From the NCBI RefSeq assembly GCF_004366355.1, contig NZ_SODV01000001.1, forward strand, positions 3,844,001-3,908,000: a DNA stretch of 64,000 nucleotides, in the 5' to 3' direction. Position 1 is the stretch's first letter. Each line of letters starts with the position of its first letter. A program made the translations under genes and the position numbers. Below are positions 50,401 to 56,427 of this stretch, piece after piece. The notes under the pieces are model-generated. The model worked only from the letters and a program-made list of their open reading frames with translations. It did no database searches and was not told where the DNA came from. The DNA is from Dinghuibacter silviterrae (GTDB lineage: Bacteria; Bacteroidota; Bacteroidia; Chitinophagales; Chitinophagaceae).

Positions 50401-50552
50401 CGCTGCGGGTCTATTTCACGGGGGACAACCTCTACACCTTTACCAAGTTCCCCGGCCTCGACCCCGAAAGGGCCGTCGAAAGCGGCAACGTCCGTTTTGT
50501 CGTCCATCCACAAAACCAGGTATTCACATTTGGTGTCAAAGCCACGTTTTAA
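47478..50552 (+). CDS. susC: SusC/RagA-type TonB-dependent outer membrane receptor
   Basis: The 1024-residue protein has a signal peptide (MKNGLLLLVLCFSMAHAWCQ), an N-terminal carboxypeptidase-regulatory-like domain (SFRVTGTVKDEGGAPLVGATVMVKKTGAS), and the TonB box region (LNDVVVVGYGTQKKADLTGAV). The plug follows with FVLRVRGLGTNSSAGSDPLVIVDGLPG, IESVTLLKDAASAAIYGTRAANGVLLV, and then a 22-strand barrel ending in FTFGVKATF. It imports oligosaccharides or peptides with its SusD partner. No glycoside hydrolase or sulfatase gene follows, so the substrate cannot be read from the context. The neighbouring YRPG lipoprotein is the only likely accessory. Confidence 0.95.
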   Translation: MKNGLLLLVLCFSMAHAWCQSFRVTGTVKDEGGAPLVGATVMVKKTGASTLTDTAGRYTLFVPDDKSALVVTFSGYERVDDIIGRRTTWDVVLRVQASSLNDVVVVGYGTQKKADLTGAVAAVTGADMNKRVATDPTQLLQGKLPGLSLTQGTGEAGNEAFVLRVRGLGTNSSAGSDPLVIVDGLPGSLGALDPQNIESVTLLKDAASAAIYGTRAANGVLLVTTKQGTAGKLQLSLDYSVGITRATALPKNLVYNSAEYMVLWDTAANHSGYPNEFTQAQIDNYTSPTRNKKLYPDYNWLDALMRTVSVQNVHLGITGGRNGTTYNVGLGYVDQPDIMIGFSYKKYNLQFNLNSRVNSYITFGSSLTLNYGQRFYASRGSQDQFLSDLSQSPMYGPILPDGSGRYTNSVYPSVQTPNKNPVAIAQNALVNNRDYYMQTNMYVNVRLLNGLDWRTSGGFNFDFNKIYDFKPVINQYNWFAGPTDPPERTLDVNGQGLIVTENNSFYPVGYTQLTYTRSFGAHDLKLLGGTQAEYNQSQSLVGSRNTPFANNITQELNAGPAGSQLASGTSSQWALRSFYGRLNYDYKEKYLLEANARYDASSRFPPSNRWGLFPSISGGWVVTKDFLSDVHWLTQWKVRGSWGKLGNQNISNYPYQDVYTSANAYNTGTYYAYSFSGTTLNSGVADNALTDPKIKWETTRIVDFGTDVTLFNRLNVTVDGYNKLTYDILFQPAIPAYIGLTAPTINNGRMRNTGVEISAQYTGKAGQVNFSVGGQLQANKNTLVKFGAPQITANNTINEEGKPFGSFYMYEFAGIFQSVKDVQNSPVQQYTPQPGYMKFKDVDGNDTVNANDRVIVPGVFPKFEYSFNASAAWKNFDLSMFFYGSYGQKQYVSGWGLQPFDQGSPPPSDWKNAWTPANHSTTMPLIYILGQGNASSNINTPSTYYLKDASFFRIKSVQLGYTLPAFLARHVAMNALRVYFTGDNLYTFTKFPGLDPERAVESGNVRFVVHPQNQVFTFGVKATF

Positions 50553-50562
50553 AACTTTCAAG

Positions 50563-52080
50563 ATGAAACGCATTTTTCTGTTGCTTGCTGTCGTTTGTTT
50601 TGGCTGTGGGAAAAATTTTTTAAACCGCAACCCGACCGACGCGTTGTCCTCCGCCAACTTCTGGAAAACCCAGGCCGACGCCGACCAGGGCCTCACCGCC
50701 GTCTACAGCTACCTCATCCAGGGATACAACTACACCAGTTCCACCAACACCGGCCAGGGATGGGGCTCCGGCACCCCTTATTGGGAAAGCCTTACCGACA
50801 ACGCCTTTAGCGGCGCCTTTGGCACCGTCGCCACCGGCGACATCGAAGCCACCACCGGCTCGATCCAGTCCGATGCCTACAATACCCCCTATAAAGCCAT
50901 CGAAGCCTGTAATATTTTTCTGGCCAACGTCACCAACATCCCCCTCGACACCGGCACCATGAACCGATACATCGGTGAGGTCCGTTTTATCCGCGGATAC
51001 TACTATTTCCTGCTTGCCCAGCTCTATGGCGACGTCGTCCTCACGCTCCGCCCGCTCGGGAAGGACTCCGCCAGCTATAAACTCACCCGCACGCCGCGGG
51101 CCGTCGTGATCGACACGGTCATGGCTGACTTTACCTTTGCCGCTATACACCTCCCCAATACCCCTTATTCCGGTCATGTCGTCCGGGGCACCGCACTGGG
51201 TTATATCACCAAAGTCTATCTTGCCCTTGGTCAGTTCGCCAATGCCGCGGCCACCGCGGCCACCATCATCAGCGAAGGCCAGTTCAGCCTCTACACCGGC
51301 GGCTACCGCGGGCTCTTTCTAAAACCCGGTCAGAACGGCAACCCCGAAATCATGTTCTCCGGCCGTTACCAGGTCCCCAGCGCCTACAGTCCCGCTGACT
51401 ATTTATACACCTACAGCTCCAGCTTCCAGCCCGTACACTACCTCGTCGACGACTACTACTGCATCGACGGCAAACCCATCACTACGTCTCCCCTATACAA
51501 CCCCGCCACCCCCTACGCCAACCGCGATCCCCGCCTCCTCGCCACCATCCTCGTGCCCGGCGTACTCTACAAAGGCGGTATCCCCTTCAGCCCCGCCGCC
51601 ATCGGCGCCTCCGCCGGCTTCCTCAACAAAAAAGGCGTCGACTCCACCCGCGCCACCGTCATCGGCACCCAAAGCGACCAGGACTGGGTCTACCTCCGCT
51701 ACGCCGACGTGTTGCTGATGTACGCGGAAGCCCAGAACGAGGCTGCCGGTCCGGACCCCACCGTCTACAATGCCGTCAATTTGGTCCGCGCGCGGCCCAG
51801 CGTCGGCATGCCCCCGCTGCCCGTGGGGTTGACACAGGATTCCATGCGGGTGTTGATCCGGCACGAACGCCGCATCGAGCTTGCCCTCGAAGGGCAGCGG
51901 TATTTCGACCTTAAACGGTGGCGGCTCGACCGCGTTGTTATGCCGACGGTGAAAGACCCCAGCGGGGCTATGCGTACCTTTCCCCTGCGGGATACGCTTT
52001 GGCCGGTGCCGCAATCGGAGATGGATCTGGCGAAGACGTATGGGAATACGGGATTTGTGCAGACGCCGGGGTATGATTAA
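50563..52080 (+). CDS. susD: SusD/RagB-type nutrient-binding lipoprotein
   Basis: This 505-residue lipoprotein caps the SusC channel and binds the substrate. The signal ends in VVCFGC (Cys16), followed by the usual KNFLNRNPTDALSSANFWKT. TPR-like helices follow (YKAIEACNIFLANV, VRFIRGYYYFLLAQLYGDV), and the C-terminal RagB motif is DWVYLRYADVLLMYAEAQNEA, with the ending ELALEGQRYFDLKRW and VQTPGYD. The ATG giving MKRIFLLLAVVCFG was chosen. The last 23 bases of the gene occur a second time 1.17 kb downstream, after the Rpn gene. Confidence 0.95.
   Translation: MKRIFLLLAVVCFGCGKNFLNRNPTDALSSANFWKTQADADQGLTAVYSYLIQGYNYTSSTNTGQGWGSGTPYWESLTDNAFSGAFGTVATGDIEATTGSIQSDAYNTPYKAIEACNIFLANVTNIPLDTGTMNRYIGEVRFIRGYYYFLLAQLYGDVVLTLRPLGKDSASYKLTRTPRAVVIDTVMADFTFAAIHLPNTPYSGHVVRGTALGYITKVYLALGQFANAAATAATIISEGQFSLYTGGYRGLFLKPGQNGNPEIMFSGRYQVPSAYSPADYLYTYSSSFQPVHYLVDDYYCIDGKPITTSPLYNPATPYANRDPRLLATILVPGVLYKGGIPFSPAAIGASAGFLNKKGVDSTRATVIGTQSDQDWVYLRYADVLLMYAEAQNEAAGPDPTVYNAVNLVRARPSVGMPPLPVGLTQDSMRVLIRHERRIELALEGQRYFDLKRWRLDRVVMPTVKDPSGAMRTFPLRDTLWPVPQSEMDLAKTYGNTGFVQTPGYD
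52057..52079 (+). repeat. Left direct repeat of the Rpn cassette
   Basis: This 23-bp stretch, the final codons of susD (GTGCAGACGCCGGGG TATGATTA written in two parts), recurs with one mismatch at 53226-53248. Both copies would read VQTPGYD and then a stop in the susD frame. Confidence 0.75.
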
Positions 52081-52103
52081 TTTTTTGCCGATGTGATTTT
52101 TTA

Positions 52104-52111
52104 TACCTTTG
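52104..52111 (+). promoter_or_regulatory. Possible -7 box for the Rpn gene
   Basis: TACCTTTG matches the -7 box of Bacteroidota promoters. A TTTG 16 bases upstream is closer than the usual 19. It lies inside the inserted segment, about 112 bp before the ATG. Confidence 0.35.
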
Positions 52112-52223
52112 CAGGAGTCCTTCGCAACTTTCCAGTCAAATTTCTACCACTAGTCAAACGTGTTGGCCGCCTACGGTTTTTGCGTGCGGCGGATGGGACT
52201 TTTATTGCGGTGAAAATTTGGCT

Positions 52224-53135
52224 ATGGAGCAGAAGAATCGGCGGCAGAATGATATTTTATGGAAGGGGATGCTCGAAAGGGTCTTCGATGATTTACTTCG
52301 GTTTGTGTTCCCCCACGCGGATCGTGTTTTTGATTTGGGGCGTGGTTTTGATTTCCTTGACAAGGAATTGGGGGCGATGAACCCCATGCCGGGCAGGAAG
52401 TCGGATACGAGGTTCGTGGACAAGCTAGTGAAGGTTTTCTTGCGGGACGGCAGCGAGGAATGGATCCTTTGTCACGTCGAGGTTCAGGGAACGAATGACA
52501 AGGATTTTGCAAAAAGAATGTTTACATATTACGCACGGATTTTCGACCGGTATGACAGGCCGCTGACGGCGATAGCTATTTTTACCGGGAAAGACGGGAA
52601 GAAACTGCCAAGCATGTACATAAGGAAGTATGTGGGGGCGGAGCTGACGTATAAGTATAATACGCTTTGTATCCTGGATTATGAGGACCGTAGTTTGGCG
52701 GCAAAAAGGAATCCTTTTGCACTGGTCATGTTGGCGGCAAAAAAAGCGCTTTTGAAAGGAAAGAACCTGGACGAAATTTTGTTGAAGGAAAAGCTGGCAA
52801 TTGCTAAATTGTTGAAAAAGAGAGGGTATAGCGACGCGAAGACAAACGGCATATTGTCGTTTTTAAATAACTATGTACAGTTTGAGAAATCGGAAACAAG
52901 TCGTATTTTCGAGGACGAAATTGATCACATTTACGGTAAAACCCATTCTATGGACATCATTGAGCAAGTGAAGCAAATGAGGATTGACAAGGCTAAAGAG
53001 GAGGCCCGGACCGAAAAGGAAACGGAAGTGGTCAGGAATCTTATCGTGGCTACTCATTTTACTGATAGCAAGATTGCCGACCTCGCCGGTGTATCCGAAG
53101 CCTTTGTAAGGAAAATGCGGCGAGCTACAAAGTAG
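52224..53135 (+). CDS. rpn: Rpn family recombination-promoting nuclease/putative transposase
   Basis: This 303-residue protein belongs to the Rpn family (PD-(D/E)XK nucleases, formerly 'transposase 31'). The N-terminal third has MLERVFDDLLRFVFPHADRVFDLGRGFDFLDKEL and the nuclease core: GRKSDTRFVDKLVKVFLRDG and WILCHVEVQGTNDKDFAKRMFTYYARIFDRY, with the D...E-x-Q signature (D in KSDTRFVDKL, EVQ). The C-terminal part (about 190-303) is helical, with DIIEQVKQMRIDKAKEEARTEKETEVVRNLI. Rpn proteins cut DNA and act in RecA-independent recombination or in defence. It is AT-richer than its surroundings and sits between two 23-bp direct repeats. The ATG was chosen over a TTG two codons earlier. Confidence 0.88.
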   Translation: MEQKNRRQNDILWKGMLERVFDDLLRFVFPHADRVFDLGRGFDFLDKELGAMNPMPGRKSDTRFVDKLVKVFLRDGSEEWILCHVEVQGTNDKDFAKRMFTYYARIFDRYDRPLTAIAIFTGKDGKKLPSMYIRKYVGAELTYKYNTLCILDYEDRSLAAKRNPFALVMLAAKKALLKGKNLDEILLKEKLAIAKLLKKRGYSDAKTNGILSFLNNYVQFEKSETSRIFEDEIDHIYGKTHSMDIIEQVKQMRIDKAKEEARTEKETEVVRNLIVATHFTDSKIADLAGVSEAFVRKMRRATK

Positions 53136-53181
53136 ATCTGAATCCGAGAGGGTTCCTGCTGCCTGCTGTTGATGATATTGG

Positions 53182-53203
53182 ACCGCCCTAAGAGGCGGTT
53201 TTT
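53182..53203 (+). terminator. Rho-independent terminator of the Rpn gene
   Basis: ACCGCC and GGCGGT form a 6-bp stem around CTAAGA, followed by TTTT. It is 46 bp after the rpn stop and lies inside the inserted segment. Confidence 0.75.
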
Positions 53204-53225
53204 CTTTTGTGGTACCAATACACCA

Positions 53226-53248
53226 GTGCAGACACCGGGGTATGATTA
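53226..53248 (+). repeat. Right direct repeat of the Rpn cassette
   Basis: This 23-bp copy of the 3' end of susD differs from the left copy at one position (A for G in the ninth base). In the susD frame it reads VQTPGYD followed by TAG, and its TTA is the stop codon of the next minus-strand gene. Confidence 0.75.
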
Positions 53249-53792
53249 GGGATTCGTCCGCATAATGGAATCGGCGATCCTCATGGCCTGCTGCGTCGAG
53301 GTATCGGTATCCGGGTCATCCATTTTGTTTGACCACAACTCCATACCGGGACGCCCATGACCGGGCGGCACGGCCTTTTGGGGCTCCAGGATCGTGGAAT
53401 CTCCCCATACACTAGCCCGTCTAAAATAGGTAGCATCGTCTTTGGTCGTGTAGAAGAAGCCGAATACATACATCGGCCCCCACTTGGCGAAGCGGGAGGT
53501 GTATAACCGGAAATAATCGACCTCGGTTAAGGTAAAACCGTCGCGACTGTCCAACTCATTCTCCAGCGCTTCCAGGCCTTGTCTAAAGGCAGAGTCGGGT
53601 ATTTCGGTTTGTTGGTTCGCGACGTCCTCCACAAACCGACGGTTGGGAATGGGCCGGGGGAAATACGTCGTTGTTAAGGATTGATAGACGATGATCGCGG
53701 GGATTATGGCGATGAGTGAACTTGTCCACCAGCCCGGCGACCACCAATATGCCAAGGTTGACTACGAAGACGATGCCTACGAGTTTTTGCAT
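53246..53792 (-). pseudogene. Small exported protein gene, probably frameshifted
   Basis: From the only ATG (53792) the minus frame gives MQKLVGIVFVVNLGILVVAGLVDKF, a clean membrane segment, but this frame leaves coding-like sequence and soon ends. The frame that continues to the stop at 53246 begins only from a TTG and gives MAYWWSPGWW, an unlikely start. It continues with SSLIAIIPAIIVYQSL and then a plausible soluble domain (DGFTLTEVDYFRLYTSRFAKWGPMYVFGFFYTTKDDATYF). One extra base near 53715-53735 would join the two frames into a single protein of about 180 residues with two membrane segments. I cannot tell a real mutation from a sequencing error. The downstream domain resembles no family that I know. 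Confidence 0.5.
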
Positions 53793-53841
53793 ATGTTCTA
53801 AATGTACACCATTTGCCTATCTTGGGGGCAAATATGTCCTC

Positions 53842-54963
53842 ATGCTGGTGAACCATATTGCCTTAGTCAGCCTTTCCAAAAACATTACTCCTGCCGAACT
53901 GGCGCAAGCCTCTGCGGCCCTGCAAAAACAAGTGCTGCGCGACCTTGGCCCGATCTGGGGCATTTCCGCCTCGGTCGATAGTTTCCCCGACCTTAAAAGC
54001 GTGCCGCTGGGGTACTGGCCCATCATCATCACCGAAAACATGAAGGACCCCAGCTCGGAAGGATACCATAACGACCACCATAACCAGCCTTATGCCCTGG
54101 TCAAGGCGGACAACAGCTGGCAGATGACGTGCAGCCACGAGATGTGCGAGATGCTGGTGGATCCTTATGGCAATAGGCTGGAGGCGGCAGGCAGCCTGGA
54201 TCCCAAACAAGGGAAGGTGCACTACCTCGTGGAGGTCTGCGATCCGTGCGAGGACGCTTCTTACGCGTACAGCATCAACGGGATATTGGTGTGCGATTTT
54301 TATACGCCCAACTTTTTCGATCCGCAGGTGGCGCCCGGGGTCCGGTACAGCTTTACCGGGGCGATTACCAAGCCCTGCGAGGTCCTCAAAAACGGCTACC
54401 TGAGCTGGCAGGACCCTGTCTCCCGGGGATGGTACCAGCAGACCCGTTTTAACGATGCACCCCTGATCAAACCACTGGCGGGGATGATGAACAGCGGGCA
54501 AAGCCTTCGCAGCCAGGTCGACCGCCTCACACGGAACCCCAACCAGCAAAAGGCCTACACCGTCGCCGCCCGGAAATATAAAAACATCCAAAAGGGGGTG
54601 GAAGAAGCCTCGTTGTACCATTCCGAGACCTGGAGACGGGTCATCAGCAAATACGTCACGCCCGGGAGCAACCTGACCGAGGGGCCTATCCAAAGTCCCG
54701 CGGAGGTGCGGGTCACGTTTAGCGGGGGGAGCTCCGCCGAAGACTTTGTTCATATCGCCCTTAAGGATGACCAGGGGCGCGTGGTGTCTACGGGTACGAT
54801 CGACCGGGTTCATCCGGGGCCGGTGCACTTCGACAACGCGCCCGCGGGGTATGAGATCGCGACGACGGGGTTTTCCAAGGGGAAGGCGACGATCGTGATT
54901 AGCGGGGCCAAACAAGAAGGGAAGTTTGGGCCAGGGTTTTTTAACCCGTCGTTTTATTGTTGA
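53842..54963 (+). CDS. Uncharacterised protein with a zincin-like HExxE motif
   Basis: This 373-residue protein lacks a signal peptide. Its N-terminal half has the block YHNDHHNQPYALVKADNSWQMTCSHEMCEMLVDPYGNRLEAAGS, in which S-H-E-M-C-E-M-L-V-D-P resembles the zinc-binding motif of a family of uncharacterised proteins (also seen in Actinobacteria) with H-E-x-x-E followed by D-P. A CDPCED cysteine pair follows. The middle has helical KNIQKGVEEASLYHSETWRRVISKY, and the C-terminus (STGTIDRVHPGPVHFDNAPAGYEIATTGFSKGKATIVISG) is a beta-sandwich-like domain. It converges on the effector-like gene, from which it is separated by 10 bp. A joint role cannot be shown. Confidence 0.6.
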   Translation: MLVNHIALVSLSKNITPAELAQASAALQKQVLRDLGPIWGISASVDSFPDLKSVPLGYWPIIITENMKDPSSEGYHNDHHNQPYALVKADNSWQMTCSHEMCEMLVDPYGNRLEAAGSLDPKQGKVHYLVEVCDPCEDASYAYSINGILVCDFYTPNFFDPQVAPGVRYSFTGAITKPCEVLKNGYLSWQDPVSRGWYQQTRFNDAPLIKPLAGMMNSGQSLRSQVDRLTRNPNQQKAYTVAARKYKNIQKGVEEASLYHSETWRRVISKYVTPGSNLTEGPIQSPAEVRVTFSGGSSAEDFVHIALKDDQGRVVSTGTIDRVHPGPVHFDNAPAGYEIATTGFSKGKATIVISGAKQEGKFGPGFFNPSFYC

Positions 54964-54973
54964 GGGGGACCGC

Positions 54974-56407
54974 CTATAACGAAGGTAGGACGTCTCGTAA
55001 GGAAAAGGGGACCGGTTCATTGAAAGCCACCCGGAGCTCTTCCGACCAGTCCACGATAGTGGTCGGATCGCCTCCCGCCCGCAAGCCTCTTTCCACCACT
55101 TTGACTGTAATAGAAGTGGGGATCATCTCCAGGTCTTTGGCCGCAAAGGGGACGAGGCTTCCGTCTTTTCCGGCCCTGCCATAATTGGCCGTGGCGGCAT
55201 AGGACAGGACCTTGTTCGCCCGCATCATCTTTTCAGCCTCGGATTCGGGGGTCCGGAGACCTCCCTGGTTGAACCCGCTTGCGATGGGGGTCAGGTTTTC
55301 GTCATTGTCCTTTCCCCCGGCGCCTTTTGTCACCAGGTGTCCTGCGACGAATGCGTTATGGCCGGTCAGTCCATACTGCTTCGTCAGGTAAATCGATGCA
55401 CTCATCGTATGGGCGTCCCTTCCCTTGGCAGCCCCTATCTTGCCCGTTACAATCGTGTTGTTTGTACCCAGCGTGTGGGTGCCGCCCTGGGCGTCTGTTT
55501 TGGTGACGGTGGCGCCCGGTGTTTCGAGCATATCCACGGGCCGTCTAAACTCTACGCCTAACACTTTTCTAAACTGGTCGATGGCCGCCTGCATTTTGTC
55601 CTTTTCGGCGGCTTCCAGGTTCCTTTTGTTGGGTAGCGCCTTTTGCCCCGCGATACGCTGTCCTTCTGCATTGGCATCCAAAAAAGCCCCGGTCGCCGCG
55701 GATAATTCCGCAATGGCCTCCCGGGGCAAGGGCTCCACCTTGCTTTTCTTGACGATCGCTTCGGCGGCTTCCAATACCGCAGCCTTCAACTCTTTGTACT
55801 TTAACTGGCCCCGTAACCCGGTGTTGAGGGCGGCCTGCATCTCCACCACCGATGTATACGCCGGGGCAGGGGCAGGCGACACAAGTACGGAGGAAGACGA
55901 AGACGTTGTCGTCGTGGCATCCGTGGTCCGTCCGAAGCTCGAAAGATCCATGCTGCTAAACAATGCTTCATCTTCGGCACTTATTGCATAGGCTTCCTGT
56001 TTACTTTCTTTTGGTTCTTTTTTTACAGAGGAGGTGGATGAGGTTGAGGATGAGAATGTTGTTAGGGAAGGTGAGGAGGAGGATGACGGAGCGGGAGCGG
56101 TAACGCGGGCAGACATAAATTGCGCATACGCTTCATCGAAGGGCATAGGAACCTCCTCAATGGCATCGTAGCCCGCGACCAGTTCGTCGAAGAATTCATT
56201 TTGAAGGTCCTGGTCCGGCGGGTGAGCCATCGAATCGAAAAACTCGGTAATCAAACCGCGGAGCCGGTCGGTATCATCCTCGTCCAATACGCGTTGTGCT
56301 ACCGGCGGGCGGGAAACCGCAGGCATCGCTTTGGCGGCCCCGGCACTTACCCGGTTGGCTGCGGCGATGGAAGGTACACGGGTCTGATGGGCAACATTTT
56401 TCTGCAC
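54974..56407 (-). CDS. eCIS-type effector-like protein with a nuclease-like C-terminus
   Basis: The 477-residue protein has three parts. The N-terminal 100 residues include RPPVAQRVLDEDD, reminiscent of the 'AQR' leader of proteins linked to extracellular contractile injection systems (eCIS). Residues 105-185 are a disordered Ser/Thr/Pro-rich linker (long runs of S and T). The C-terminal domain (about 290-470) carries AGHLVTKGAGGKDNDENLTPIASGFNQGG, where G-H-L-x7-G-G-x-x-x-D-N-L-T-P-I is a block that I recall from DNA/RNA non-specific-endonuclease-like toxins of eCIS cargo. No signal peptide is present. No tube, sheath or baseplate genes are in the window. Other readings include a house-keeping scaffold protein. 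Confidence 0.6.
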   Translation of the reverse strand: MQKNVAHQTRVPSIAAANRVSAGAAKAMPAVSRPPVAQRVLDEDDTDRLRGLITEFFDSMAHPPDQDLQNEFFDELVAGYDAIEEVPMPFDEAYAQFMSARVTAPAPSSSSSPSLTTFSSSTSSTSSVKKEPKESKQEAYAISAEDEALFSSMDLSSFGRTTDATTTTSSSSSVLVSPAPAPAYTSVVEMQAALNTGLRGQLKYKELKAAVLEAAEAIVKKSKVEPLPREAIAELSAATGAFLDANAEGQRIAGQKALPNKRNLEAAEKDKMQAAIDQFRKVLGVEFRRPVDMLETPGATVTKTDAQGGTHTLGTNNTIVTGKIGAAKGRDAHTMSASIYLTKQYGLTGHNAFVAGHLVTKGAGGKDNDENLTPIASGFNQGGLRTPESEAEKMMRANKVLSYAATANYGRAGKDGSLVPFAAKDLEMIPTSITVKVVERGLRAGGDPTTIVDWSEELRVAFNEPVPFSLRDVLPSL

Positions 56408-56427
56408 CCTGTTAAAATATAAAAAAA

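Noticed and set aside
52081-52223. A separate small gene before rpn (95 codons open from 52093)
   Set aside because: The frame is lost in the rpn coding sequence, has no sensible start or composition, and overlaps the promoter-like -7 box.
52080-53248. A complete insertion sequence with terminal inverted repeats around rpn
   Set aside because: No inverted repeats were found at the ends; only the 23-bp direct repeats support mobility.
54963-54974. A toxin-immunity pairing of the effector-like gene with the plus-strand zincin-like gene
   Set aside because: The genes are convergent, not in one operon, and the zincin-like protein is too large and has enzyme-like motifs.
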